From Streptomyces sp. MNU76 (GTDB lineage: Bacteria > Actinomycetota > Actinomycetes > Streptomycetales > Streptomycetaceae), in assembly GCF_020982545.1 (NCBI RefSeq), contig NZ_JAJKLK010000024.1:1-64000 (forward strand): 64,000 nt of DNA, read 5' to 3'. The position numbers and the translations under genes were made by a program. The notes under the pieces are model-generated. The model worked only from the letters and a program-made list of their open reading frames with translations. It was not told the origin of the DNA and did no database searches. Of this stretch, positions 26,378-34,914 are shown piece by piece. Every line of letters starts with the position of its first letter. Position 1 is the first letter of the stretch.

Positions 26378-26707
26378 AGCGATACGACCTGCGGGGGACA
26401 CGATCTCTGCAGAACAAATCTGCTCGGCGAGCTGCGCGGCCTCGGCCTGACCGTGGCCGAGATCCGCGAGCTGACCGCTGCCTGGGCGGACTGCGCCGGG
26501 CAGCCGGTCGGCTCACACCTGACCGAGGTGCTGCACCGCCCCCGCGAACGGTCGCGGCAGCGCATCGCCGCCCAGCAGCAGATCCTCGACCGGATCGAGA
26601 AGTTCGAGGCCGAGCACCAAGCGGACTTGGTGGGCGGCGGTGCTGTTTCCTACCTACCGGCCCCGCCCGGCGGGCAGGGACTGGCCCGCGCACGCCGTCT
26701 GGCCTGA
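26378..26707 (+). pseudogene. MerR-family regulator C-terminal relic
   Basis: The frame ending at 26707 reads NLLGELRGLGLTVAEIRELT followed by a helical segment (HLTEVLHRPRERSRQRIAAQ), the second half of a MerR DNA-binding domain and its dimerisation helix. The N-terminal helix-turn-helix is missing; a stop lies at 26375-26377 in the same frame. It differs from the two intact MerR genes of this window, so it is a separate decayed regulator. Confidence 0.5.
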
Positions 26708-26749
26708 TGACGGCATTCCCCGCGCCGTCTTCGTGTAACGCGAGGCTCT

Positions 26750-26905
26750 CGAAGGTGGCCGGTGAGGTCGTGGCCTACGGAGATGGCGAGGGGGCCGAAT
26801 GCGCTGGCGGCGATGGTGATGGTGTGGGCGGTGCCGAAGTAACGGGGCAGGGTGGCGGATTCGGCGGCGCTGTAGCCGATGGCTGTCCAACCGGGTTCGA
26901 CGTGG
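26750..26905 (-). pseudogene. Relic of an MFS gene, copy of the 3' part of 30508-31875
   Basis: The stretch aligns base by base with 30598-30800, the 3' portion of the MFS gene (shared blocks GGCGGCGATGGTGA, GTGTGGGCGGTGCC and CGGGGCAGGGTGGC). One internal gap coincides with a repeated GTGGGCGGTGCC in the intact gene, so replication slippage can explain it. No coding potential remains. Confidence 0.6.
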
Positions 26906-26937
26906 TGGAAGGCCAGGCGAGCGAGCCGGCTGCTGAC

Positions 26938-27142
26938 TTAGTCGGTCAGTTGTTGTCGTACGGCGGAGGAGGATTCGGGGCGGCGTCGTATGCGGTACGG
27001 CATCTCCAGGACAGGTACTCCTCGACCACCGTCAGCGCTTGGGCGAAGGTCTTCACCCGGCGCTCCTTTCGTACAGCCCGCTGATTGAGGGCGTACGTCA
27101 GGAAGGCGACGACGAGGCGGCCATCGGGATGACCAGTGCGGC
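26938..27142 (-). pseudogene. Frameshifted small membrane/coiled-coil protein relic
   Basis: One minus frame gives a hydrophobic segment then charged helix (VVAFLTYALNQRAVRKERRV, KTFAQALTVVEEYL). The neighbouring frame supplies the fitting end (EMPYRIRRRPESSSAVRQQL). An indel near 27010 separates them. I recall short Streptomyces proteins with this N-terminal helix plus YRIRRR, function unknown. Confidence 0.4.
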
Positions 27143-27432
27143 TCTCGGTCCAGGTCCGGCCGCTGTTCGTCGTCTGTGCCGCCGCGACTTCGAGCGGGGC
27201 CCACCAGGCTGGTTGGTCCCCGCACCAGACCGGCCTGGCGTCAATTCCCCCACGCCCGGGTCCGGATCGGAGTGGCGAGCCCTCGTCCGGAGAGGGCCGT
27301 ACCGCCCTCCGTGGCGTCCGCGTCCGGCATGAGTTCCCGGAGGATCTGGTGAAGGGCGTTCTGCGCGATGAGTGGCCGCCGAGCATCACCCGAGACGGGG
27401 TGGGGACATGCCGGGGCCGTTCCTCGTGGGAG

Positions 27433-29619
27433 TCAGCGCACCAGTGCGTCCGCCATGCGATCGCCAATCTCCAGCGGCACGGGGTCGACAACGCCGAGAC
27501 GGCTGCCGGGGTCCTTGGTGAACTCCAGGAAACGCGAGAGGGGCCCGACGTGGGTCAGGTGGAGTTCGTGCATGGCCCTCGTGCAGGCGATGTAGAGCAT
27601 GCCCTTGTCGATCTCGTTGGCGTAGTTCGTGTCGTCGACGTCCGGGACGATCACGGTGTCGAACTCCAGCCCTTTGGCGATGTGCGCCGAGGTGATGACG
27701 GTGCCGGCGCTGAACTCCGTGCTCTCGTAGTCGAGGAAGGTCAGCTCGACGCCCGCCGCCGACAGGGTCCGGTGCAGGCCCTCCGCCTGCGCGACGGTCT
27801 TGCAGACGATGCCGAGGGAGCGGTACTCGCTCTGCCGGTGCCGCTCGGCCAGCGCCAGAATGTCCGCCTCCTGCGTCTTCCGGTCCGCAGCGGTGATGAC
27901 CTGCGGCGGCAGCCCGTGCCGCTCGATCGGGACGAGTTTGTCGTTGCGCGAGATGTGCTGGGCGAAATCCGTGATCTCGGACGTGGAGCGGTAGCTCTTG
28001 CACAGCTCCAGGCAGTCCGACTCCGGGAAGATGTCGCGGATCACGGGCAGCGAGGAGGAACTGAGCGGGTTCACCGACTGGTTGGCGTCCCCGAGGATGG
28101 TCATCTTGCAGGAGAACAGCTCGCGCAGCACCGCGTACTGGACGGGCGCGTAGTCCTGCATCTCGTCCACCAGGAGGTGCCGGATGCGGCCGTAGCCCTC
28201 CTGCCGGGACGTCCTGATCATGGTGTAGACCAGCGGGAAGACATCCGCGTACTCGATCTTCTTCCGGCCGAGCGGCTTGAACAGGCCCTTGCGCCCGGGG
28301 TCCTGGTAGAACGCCTTGTAGAGGGCGAACGCGTCCTTGTGGGGGAACATGGCGCGCACCTGCTTGCGGATGCCGTTGCTGTCCGCTGCCGACCACTTGC
28401 CGCCCTTGTCCAGCACCTCCTGCCGCAGCCGGCTCGTGGCGCTCTCGGCGAGGAGGTCCAGCCGGGCGAAGACGGGCAGGCCCCGCGAGGCCGTGAAGGC
28501 GTCGGCGACCCAGTCCTGCGACAGCCGCTTGTTCCTCTGCTCGATCTCCCGCGGCGTGAAGTCCTCGTCTCCGCGCGCGGCGAGCCACACTTCGAGCAGG
28601 GTGACGAACTCCGGCGCCGCCTTGAAGCGCATCCGCTGGGCCGCCGCGTCGTCCGCCCCGGCGAGCAGCTTGACCACCTGCTCGCTGAAGGTCTCGAACT
28701 CCGTCACCTTGGCGAGAAACCGGTCGGCGATCTTCTCAAAGTCGATCTCCGCGATCTGCTCCTCACCCAGCTCGGGAAGAACGTTGGCGATGTAGTCCCC
28801 GAAGACCTTGTTGGGGGAAAGGATCATGACGTTGTCGGACGACAGGGAGTCCTTGAAGCGGTAGAGCAGGAACGCCACCCGGTGCAGGGCGATCGACGTC
28901 TTCCCGGAACCCGCCACACCCTGCAGGATCAGTACCTGCGCCGTCTCGTTGCGGATCACCTCGTTCTGCTCGCGCTGGATCGTCGCGACGATGTTCTTCA
29001 TCCTGTCGTCGGCGGACTGGCTCAGCTCCCGCTGCAGGATCTCGTCGCCGATGGTCAACGCGCTGTCGAACATGTACTCAAGGCGGTCGCCCGCGATCTT
29101 GTACTGGCGCTTGCCCGTGATTGTGCCGTGGACGGTGCCGCTCGGGGCCTCGAAGTGCGCGGCACCCGACTCGAAGTCGTAGTAGAGGCTGGAGACCGGG
29201 GCCCGCCAGTCGTGAACCAGGATCTCCTGGGTCTGCGGGTCCGAGAAGTCATGGACGCCGATGTAGTGGCCCTTCCCCTCCCCGTCGTCTGTGCGGCGGA
29301 AGTCGACACGGCCGAAGTAGGGCGATTCCAGCAGGCGTTCCATGTGCCGGCGTACCGTCACGACGCCGTCGCCCACACCGACGGAGGTGTTGACCTCGGT
29401 GCGCATGGCGGCCTTCTCGGCGGCGTCCATGTCGCGCCAGTTCTCCCACATGAACTCCTTCTGTTCCTGGATGGTCTTGGCAGTCCGGTCGATGGAGGCG
29501 CTGAGCCGCTCCAGCTCCCGTTTCAGCAGGCGCACCGTCTCGGCCAGGTACTGCCGCTCTTGTTCTTCGTCTCGCGTCTGCAGGTCCGTCAAGGCCGTCT
29601 CCGGTTCAGATTTCCACAT
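27433..29619 (-). CDS. helD: HelD-like superfamily 1 helicase, RNA polymerase recycling factor
   Basis: This 728-aa protein has an N-terminal coiled coil (residues about 17-70, LAETVRLLKRELERLSASI), Walker A GVAGSGKTS with Lys240, Walker B VDEMQDYAPVQ, and later UvrD-type motifs (GDANQSVNP, AHIAKGLEFDTVIVPD, YIACTRAMHELH). HelD proteins insert into RNA polymerase to remove stalled complexes, and some actinobacterial relatives protect against rifamycins. The chosen ATG 29619 lies only a few bases after a MerR-type box, so the transcript may be leaderless; no ribosome site is visible. The start could lie further downstream. The three preceding loci are decayed. Confidence 0.88.
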   Translation of the reverse strand: MWKSEPETALTDLQTRDEEQERQYLAETVRLLKRELERLSASIDRTAKTIQEQKEFMWENWRDMDAAEKAAMRTEVNTSVGVGDGVVTVRRHMERLLESPYFGRVDFRRTDDGEGKGHYIGVHDFSDPQTQEILVHDWRAPVSSLYYDFESGAAHFEAPSGTVHGTITGKRQYKIAGDRLEYMFDSALTIGDEILQRELSQSADDRMKNIVATIQREQNEVIRNETAQVLILQGVAGSGKTSIALHRVAFLLYRFKDSLSSDNVMILSPNKVFGDYIANVLPELGEEQIAEIDFEKIADRFLAKVTEFETFSEQVVKLLAGADDAAAQRMRFKAAPEFVTLLEVWLAARGDEDFTPREIEQRNKRLSQDWVADAFTASRGLPVFARLDLLAESATSRLRQEVLDKGGKWSAADSNGIRKQVRAMFPHKDAFALYKAFYQDPGRKGLFKPLGRKKIEYADVFPLVYTMIRTSRQEGYGRIRHLLVDEMQDYAPVQYAVLRELFSCKMTILGDANQSVNPLSSSSLPVIRDIFPESDCLELCKSYRSTSEITDFAQHISRNDKLVPIERHGLPPQVITAADRKTQEADILALAERHRQSEYRSLGIVCKTVAQAEGLHRTLSAAGVELTFLDYESTEFSAGTVITSAHIAKGLEFDTVIVPDVDDTNYANEIDKGMLYIACTRAMHELHLTHVGPLSRFLEFTKDPGSRLGVVDPVPLEIGDRMADALVR

Positions 29620-29621
29620 CG

Positions 29622-29646
29622 AGTCTACCGTCACGTTAGAGTAGAG
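29622..29646 (-). promoter_or_regulatory. MerR-type box upstream of helD
   Basis: In gene direction the core reads CTCTAACGTGACGGTAGACT. It belongs to the family of boxes described for 33709, 38364, 47627 and others; TAGACT would be the -10. Confidence 0.6.
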
Positions 29647-29955
29647 TAGACGTATCGCCTGAGCGGACATCAACCGTGAACCAGCACCACCGGCGCCAAC
29701 AACTCTTCGCCGTGGTGCGTGTCGAGACTGGGCGCGCTATGGACCGGAGACGGTCGCGAACACGCTGATCGGAAGCCACAGCGACGTGAGCCGCGTACAC
29801 CGGCGGGAAGCGTGCGGACGGGACGTCGCACCAACCGGGCGAGGCAGGCACACGGACAGGCCACAGCGATCAATACTCTCTCGCGACGACAGATATTTCC
29901 CTGGGGCGTCGAACACGTTCGCGCACATCGGGAAGTACTCCACCGCCGCCGTGAG
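29647..29955. other. Intergenic stretch
   Basis: About 310 bp between the helD box and the next small frame. I see no gene, repeat or hairpin I can support. Confidence 0.35.
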
Positions 29956-30273
29956 ATGCAGCTGAAGGAGGGCAGCCCCTTGACCGGGCGGGAGTTCGAC
30001 GCGGACGGGGTCTCTGTCCGCAGGGGGTGGTGGCGCATGCGCACCCGGGCCGGCAGGCTCCGGATCCGCGGGGCCCGGCTGACGCTTCTGACCAGTTGTG
30101 GCGTGGAGATCGACAGCGAAGTGCTGCCGCGCGTTCGCGCGACGGCGCCCTGGTACGCCCCGGCCGGTTTCGTGCGGCTGGTGCTGGCCGGCCGGACGTA
30201 CTGGGTCCGGCTCACGGCTCAGCGTGCCCGGAGGGCCGTGGAGGCCGTGACGGCATGGCGCCACGAGCAGTAG
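29956..30273 (+). CDS. Small basic protein, unknown
   Basis: This 105-aa frame (ATG 29956) encodes an Arg-rich, beta-prone sequence (GWWRMRTRAGRLRIRGARLT; FVRLVLAGRTYWVRL) ending in a helix (ARRAVEAVTAWRHEQ). The alternation suggests a PH-like or similar small beta domain. No signal peptide and no family recognised. Codon pattern is normal for the region. Start uncertain because the frame is open further upstream. Confidence 0.4.
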   Translation: MQLKEGSPLTGREFDADGVSVRRGWWRMRTRAGRLRIRGARLTLLTSCGVEIDSEVLPRVRATAPWYAPAGFVRLVLAGRTYWVRLTAQRARRAVEAVTAWRHEQ

Positions 30274-30302
30274 GACGATCCGGCCGCTGCAGCACCCTGC
30301 CG

Positions 30303-30482
30303 TCAGTCGGCGTCGGTATGCGTGACGGTTGCGTGGGGGCGCCGCAGCAGGCCGGTGAGGTCCCGCAGGAGAGAGAAGGCGTGTGCGCCGGCCTCCACCG
30401 GGTCGGAACACGCCGCGTCGGGAAATCTCTTGGCGATGACGCGGCGGGCGTTCGTGGCGGCCCCGTTCGCGGAGAGCACCAC
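30303..30482 (-). CDS. Short hypothetical protein
   Basis: About 59 residues from GTG 30482 (VVLSANGAATNARRVIAKRF, then LLRDLTGLLRRPHA). Composition looks protein-like, with one Cys, and it begins 26 bp after the MFS stop, so it may be co-transcribed. No family recognised; it could be spurious. Confidence 0.3.
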   Translation of the reverse strand: MVLSANGAATNARRVIAKRFPDAACSDPVEAGAHAFSLLRDLTGLLRRPHATVTHTDAD

Positions 30483-30507
30483 AAGCTGAACGACCGGGGC
30501 GGATGGG

Positions 30508-31875
30508 TCACTGTTCGGGCGCAGGCGTACGGGCGAGGAGTACGGCGAGCGCGGCGAGGGCGGGAAGTGCGGCGAGGACGACGAGCGCGGGGCCGTAGTC
30601 GCCGGTGATGTCGTGGCCGAGGGAGACGGCGAGAGGGCCGAAGGCACTGGCGGCGATGGTGACGGTGTGGGCGGTGCCGCGGATGGCGCCGAGGTGGGCG
30701 GTGCCGAAGTAGCGGGGCAGGGTGGCCGACTCGACGACGCGCAGCAGGCCGCCGGAGGTGCCGAGCAGGATGCCGTAGCCGATGGCCGTCCAGCCGGGTG
30801 AGACCAGGCGGGCGGAGAGTACGCCGCAGGCCAGGATCGTCATGGCGGCGGTGAGCACGATCTTGGGCGGGAGGCGGTCGATGAGGGTGCCGACGGCGAG
30901 GGTGGCGAGGAGGGCGGCGGCGGTCTGGGGCAGGAAGTTGGCGGCGGCCTCGGCCGGGGTGAGGCCGCGTTCGCCGAGCAGGGCGATCTGGTGGAAGTTC
31001 AGGCCGGTGGTGAGCATGCTGCTGGCGGCCAGGCAGGCGGCGACCGCCCAGAAGATGCTGGTGCGCAGGGCCCGGCGCAGCGGCCAGCCGGTCAGTGGGG
31101 CGTGGGGGTCGGTGTCCTTGTCCGGGGTGATGCCGTCGACGTGCTGGCCGATGTCGGCGGGGCGGTTGCGGATGCCGAACAGGGCGAGTGGGAGGACGAC
31201 GGCCCACACCGCGATGCCTTCGATGGCCCATGCCTGGCGCCAGCCGTACGCGGCGATCAGGCGCTCGATCAGGAGGGGTGCGAGGGAGATCCCGGCGGTG
31301 CCGACGGCGCCGGTGATGCCGAGGGCGAGGCCGCGGCGCTTGTCGAACCAGTAGGCGACCGTGGTGGTGGCCACCAGGGACAGGGCGCCCTGTCCGGCCA
31401 TGCGGATGCCGACGAACCCGGCCGTCAGCCCCACGAGCCCGGTGACGAGGGACAGGGCGATGAGGATCGCACCGAAGACGGCCGCCACGACGGTGATCAC
31501 CCGGCGCGGGCCGTGGCGGTCGATCATCCGCCCGACCAGGGGCATGGCGCAGGCGCCGACGAGGGTGCCGGTGAGGTAGGCGGTGGAGACCTGGGTGCGG
31601 CTGATGCCGAGGTCGGTGATGAGCGGGTCGATGAAGACCGAGACGCCGGTGGTCTGGCCGGGAGCCGTCATCGCCATGGCGAGGGCGCTGTAGGCGACGA
31701 TGCGCCAGCCATGGAAACGCCCGCCGGACGCGGGGCCGGCGGGCGCGACGGTGGGGTCGGCTCGGGTGTGGAAAGGTTTGGCGGTGCGGCTCAGGACTGC
31801 TCCTCCCGGCCGTCTCCTCTGTCCCCGAGGAGCGGCATCGCGGTGGCACGGACCGGCCTGGCAGTGCCAGGGCAT
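30508..31875 (-). CDS. MFS transporter, oxalate/formate-antiporter-like
   Basis: This frame of up to 455 aa has 12 hydrophobic helices. Conserved features begin at GWRIVAYSALAMAMT and include the loop GRMIDRHGPRR and a central hydrophilic linker. ATG 31875 is the first start, but the N-terminal 27 residues look non-native; homologous-looking sequence begins near 31794, where GGAGGAG precedes a CTG. This resembles MFS members of the monocarboxylate/oxalate-formate group; the substrate is unknown. A decayed partial copy lies at 26750-26905. Confidence 0.75.
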   Translation of the reverse strand: MPWHCQAGPCHRDAAPRGQRRRPGGAVLSRTAKPFHTRADPTVAPAGPASGGRFHGWRIVAYSALAMAMTAPGQTTGVSVFIDPLITDLGISRTQVSTAYLTGTLVGACAMPLVGRMIDRHGPRRVITVVAAVFGAILIALSLVTGLVGLTAGFVGIRMAGQGALSLVATTTVAYWFDKRRGLALGITGAVGTAGISLAPLLIERLIAAYGWRQAWAIEGIAVWAVVLPLALFGIRNRPADIGQHVDGITPDKDTDPHAPLTGWPLRRALRTSIFWAVAACLAASSMLTTGLNFHQIALLGERGLTPAEAAANFLPQTAAALLATLAVGTLIDRLPPKIVLTAAMTILACGVLSARLVSPGWTAIGYGILLGTSGGLLRVVESATLPRYFGTAHLGAIRGTAHTVTIAASAFGPLAVSLGHDITGDYGPALVVLAALPALAALAVLLARTPAPEQ

Positions 31876-31900
31876 CTTCCGGGGCCAGCCCGCACGGAAA

Positions 31901-31943
31901 GGCCGCCCTCCCCCGCTGCGTCCATGGGCGGGTGAGGGCGGCC
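31901..31943 (-). terminator. Terminator hairpin after sulP1
   Basis: GGCCGCCCTC / GAGGGCGGCC arms 8 bp past the sulP1 stop. A closely similar hairpin follows sulP2. Confidence 0.7.
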
Positions 31944-31950
31944 GGTCCGG

Positions 31951-33453
31951 TCAGTGACCGCCGGTCAGCTGGCCGGCGAGGCGCTCGTGCATGGTCGCGC
32001 TCGGCTCGTTGAGGCCGATGATGGTGACCTTCTTGCCGCGCTGCTTGTACTTGGTCTCGATCGCGTCCAGTGCGGCGACGGAGGAGGCGTCCCAGATGTG
32101 GGCGTCGGTCAGGTCGATGACCACGTCGTCGGGGTCGTCCTTGTAGTCGAACTGGTAGACGAGGTCGTTGGAGGAGGCGAAGAACAGTTCGCCGGTGACC
32201 GCGTAGACGACCTGGTTGCCGTCGGGGTCGACGACGCCGGAGACCTCGGCGAGGTGGGCGACACGCTTGGCGAAGATGACCATCGCGGTGATCGAGCCCA
32301 CGACGACACCGATGGCCAGGTTGTCGGTGGCGACCACGACGATCACGGTCACGGTCATGACGAGGGTCTCGCCCAGCGGCATCCGCTTCAGCGTCTTGGG
32401 CTGGATGGAGTGCCAGTCGAAGGTGGCGACGGACACCATGATCATGACGGCGACGAGGGCGGCCATGGGGATGTCGGAGACGACCGGGCCGAAGACGACG
32501 CACAGGACCATCAGGAAGGAGCCCGCCAGGAAGGTGGACAGGCGGGTACGGGCCCCGGACACCTTCACATTGATCATCGTCTGGCCGATCATCGCGCAGC
32601 CGCCCATGCCGCCGAAGAAGCCGGTGACGATGTTGGCGACGCCCTGGCCGATCGACTCACGGGTCTTGTTGGAGTGCGTGTCGGTGATGTCGTCGACCAG
32701 CTTCGCCGTCATCAGCGACTCCATCAGACCGACCAGCGCCATCGCGAAGGCGTAGGGGGCGATGGTGGTCAGCGTGTCCACCGTGAACGGCACGTCCGGC
32801 AGCCCCGGCACGGGCAGCGAGGACGGCAGCTCACCCTTGTCGCCGACGGTCGGCACCGCGATCGCTGCCGCCACGGTGATCACCGTCAGGATGACGATGG
32901 AGACCAGCGGGGCCGGGATCACCGTGGAGACCTTCGGGAAGAACACCATCAGCGCGAGGCCGCCCGCGACCAGCGGGTAGACCATCCACGGCACATCGTG
33001 CAGTTCGGGCACCTGCGCCATGAAGATCAGGATGGCGAGGGCGTTGACGAAGCCGACCATGACGCTGCGCGGCACGAACCGCATGAGCTTGGCCACACCG
33101 AGCGCGCCCAGGATCACCTGAAAAACGCCGGCGAGGATGACGGCGGCGATCAGGTAGCCGAGGCCGTACTCGTGGTTGAGCGGGGCGATGACCAGGGCGA
33201 TCGCTCCGGTCGCGGCGGAGATCATCGCCTTGCGGCCACCGACGACCGAGATGACCACGGCCATGGTGAAGGAGGCGAACAGGCCGACCGCCGGGTCGAC
33301 CCCGGCGATGATCGAGAAGGAGATCGCCTCGGGAATCAGGGCCAGGGCGACCACCAGGCCGGCCAGCACCTCGGTACGCAGGACCTTCGGAGAGTCGACC
33401 CAGTCCGGCTTGGACAGGCGGAACTTCGGGGCCGCGGGCAGCAGTGAGGACAT
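31951..33453 (-). CDS. SulP-family inorganic anion transporter with STAS domain, copy 1
   Basis: This 500-aa protein has about 11 to 12 membrane helices including the SulP signatures ALALIPEAISFSIIAGVDP and MGGCAMIGQTMINVK, and a C-terminal STAS domain at about residues 400-490 (VVIDLTDAHIWDASSVAALD). SulP proteins carry sulfate, bicarbonate or dicarboxylates; the substrate is not determinable here. ATG 33453 is conserved with copy 2 (start MSS). It is preceded by a conserved leader of about 250 nt and a MerR box, with merR1 divergent. Copies 1 and 2 differ mainly at the N-terminus and in several helices. Confidence 0.9.
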   Translation of the reverse strand: MSSLLPAAPKFRLSKPDWVDSPKVLRTEVLAGLVVALALIPEAISFSIIAGVDPAVGLFASFTMAVVISVVGGRKAMISAATGAIALVIAPLNHEYGLGYLIAAVILAGVFQVILGALGVAKLMRFVPRSVMVGFVNALAILIFMAQVPELHDVPWMVYPLVAGGLALMVFFPKVSTVIPAPLVSIVILTVITVAAAIAVPTVGDKGELPSSLPVPGLPDVPFTVDTLTTIAPYAFAMALVGLMESLMTAKLVDDITDTHSNKTRESIGQGVANIVTGFFGGMGGCAMIGQTMINVKVSGARTRLSTFLAGSFLMVLCVVFGPVVSDIPMAALVAVMIMVSVATFDWHSIQPKTLKRMPLGETLVMTVTVIVVVATDNLAIGVVVGSITAMVIFAKRVAHLAEVSGVVDPDGNQVVYAVTGELFFASSNDLVYQFDYKDDPDDVVIDLTDAHIWDASSVAALDAIETKYKQRGKKVTIIGLNEPSATMHERLAGQLTGGH

Positions 33454-33706
33454 GCAACCGTTTCTGTTCAGGTGCGCATCCATGCCGCTGAACGCACACG
33501 CGTCGTACCGATTCCGCAAAAGGACGGGATCCTCCGGCGGCCCGGCCGCTTCAGCGGGGGCCTTGCCGGACAGGGCGGCAACCTTACGGCTACCGTTCGG
33601 GCATCATTGCCCGGAAGTCTGCGGGGGCCGCCGGAGCCCGGTCGGGGTCCGCGCTACGGCCCGGTCGCCTCTACCGTGTACTGGACAACAGAGACGAGCA
33701 CGCAAA
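33454..33706 (-). ncRNA. Candidate structured 5' leader of sulP1
   Basis: The 250 nt between the MerR box and the sulP1 ATG align with the leader of sulP2. Two hairpins are shared: CGGGCAATGATGCCCG, and GGTAGCCGTAAGGTTGCC, whose counterpart in copy 2 is GGCAGCCGTAGTGGCTGCC with paired changes. The last 20 nt before ATG are also conserved (GAACAGAAACGGTTGC). It could be a riboswitch, attenuator or protein-binding leader. Confidence 0.45.
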
Positions 33707-33708
33707 GG

Positions 33709-33735
33709 ACTCTACCCTGACGTGATGGCAGAGTG
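33709..33735 (-). promoter_or_regulatory. MerR-type box between sulP1 and merR1
   Basis: In the sulP1 direction: CACTCTGCCATCACGTCAGG followed by GTAGAGT. TAGAGT is the likely -10 for sulP1. The merR1 gene lies 120 bp on the other side. Confidence 0.65.
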
Positions 33736-33855
33736 CGACTCGCGGCTTGTGAAACCCAGGTAAACAAGGCCCGGAGACCCGTGATTGATCTCACGTATCG
33801 TTGGTCACTTCACAGTTTCGGAAACATCCGGATATCAGAAGGAGCAGGCGCAGCG

Positions 33856-34269
33856 ATGAGCGAGCGGCAGATGCAGATCGGCGAGGTGGCCGAGCGGACC
33901 GGTTTGTCTCTGCGCACCATCCGGCACTACGAGGAAGTGGGCCTGGTGATCCCCTCGGCCCGCAGCAAGGGCGGCTTCCGGCTGTACACGGAGTCCGACG
34001 TCGAGCGCCTGATGGTGATCCGCCGGATGAAGCCGCTGGACTTCTCCCTGGAGGAGATGCGGGACCTGCTGGACATCACCGACCGGCTCGCCGCCACCGA
34101 CAACCGGCCCGCCGGTGAGGAACTCGAGCGTCTGCGGGAGCGGCTGGACTCCTACCGCAAGGTGACCGACGCCCGCTGCGAGACCCTGCGGGCCCGGCTG
34201 GAGATGGCCGAGGACTTCGCCACCACACTCCGCCGCCGGCTCCAGCAGGACGCCCACCCGGGCAACTGA
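33856..34269 (+). CDS. MerR-family regulator 1
   Basis: This 137-aa protein has a MerR helix-turn-helix and wing at residues about 5-75 (QIGEVAERTGLSLRTIRHYE, GGFRLYTESDVERL), then a long dimerisation helix and a short C-terminal part with one Cys in TDARCETLRARLEMAEDF. The second MerR in this window (47124-47576) has the same Cys context, so a thiol-based or metal signal is possible. ATG 33856 follows AGAAGGAG. MerR proteins untwist promoters with overlong spacers; the repeated box at 11 sites in this window is the natural target. Confidence 0.88.
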   Translation: MSERQMQIGEVAERTGLSLRTIRHYEEVGLVIPSARSKGGFRLYTESDVERLMVIRRMKPLDFSLEEMRDLLDITDRLAATDNRPAGEELERLRERLDSYRKVTDARCETLRARLEMAEDFATTLRRRLQQDAHPGN

Positions 34270-34430
34270 ACCACTCCGGCCTCGATCACGGCCGTGCGGG
34301 TGATGCGCGGACCCGCGAGACCGGCGTGCGATCAGTCTCGCGGGGTGCGGCCGGTGACGCCCCGGGACGACAGCCCCGGGGTTCCGCCTCTGTGGCCCGA
34401 GGCGGAACGAACGGCGGCATCCCGACCATC

Positions 34431-34490
34431 CATCTCTCACCTTACGCAAGAGTCTGCCCGCCGGAAAGTGCTCTACACGGCGGGCAGACT
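34431..34490. terminator. Box-like sequence leading into a perfect hairpin
   Basis: CTCTCACCTTACGCAAGAGT (34434-34453) resembles the MerR box. It runs directly into the perfect inverted repeat AGTCTGCCCGCC (34451-34462) / GGCGGGCAGACT (34479-34490), probably the merR1 terminator. No gene starts nearby, so the box is an orphan. Confidence 0.45.
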
Positions 34491-34715
34491 CGATCACGGC
34501 TTCACGTGCGGGTAGAGTTGGGTGGTGTCGAAGGCGTCAACTGGACAGGCCCTTCGGCGCGGCAGCCCCCGGCCGGTCTCCATACGTACATGGCCCGGGG
34601 CTGCCGTTGGCAGCGCCGCTCAGCACCGGCGGACGGCCGGATGCGGGATCAGTCGACCGCGGGCACCCGACGCCGCGCGCGGCGGCCTCGCCGTACAGAC
34701 CGGTGACACGGATAC

Positions 34716-34830
34716 CGGCAGCATGTTCAGTCGGCTGTGGAAACCGAGACGGACACCCAGCAACAACAGCATCGCGGTGGCATCGGCCTGACCGGGCGGC
34801 CTCGGCCGTGAAGGGGTGGCCCAGTTCCGC
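34716..34830 (-). pseudogene. Relic of the zinc-ribbon protein gene (copy at 55587-56390)
   Basis: The minus frame reads PGQADATAMLLLLGVRLGFH, matching SGQADATAMLLLGTHLGSHN of the protein at 55587-56390; the DNA shares CAGCATCGCGGTGGCATCGG. Only the fragment survives. Confidence 0.5.
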
Positions 34831-34914
34831 CGGTCGATCGGCATCCTGCACAGCGGGCTGCACGGGCAGTCGGCCGTCCAGCCCGCTGGGTCGCCTGTCC
34901 GGGCCCGGCCGTGG

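Noticed and set aside
26112..26565. Frames of about 110 aa on both strands between phoX and the MerR relic
   Set aside because: No protein-like segments, no ribosome site, mutually overlapping frames.
27136..29649. 837-aa plus-strand frame opposite helD
   Set aside because: Leu/Val/Arg/Asp-rich shadow without any domain; helD on the other strand has all helicase motifs.
31954..33447. Long plus-strand frame antisense to sulP1 (and its twin at 36335-38101)
   Set aside because: The translation is a low-complexity Asp/His/Gly/Arg string produced by the GC-rich third positions of sulP; conservation in both copies follows from the duplicated gene.
33484..33519. N-terminal extension of sulP1 (start at 33519 or 33483)
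   Set aside because: The upstream codons belong to the conserved leader and are not conserved as protein between the two copies except for the last few residues; ATG 33453 is shared.
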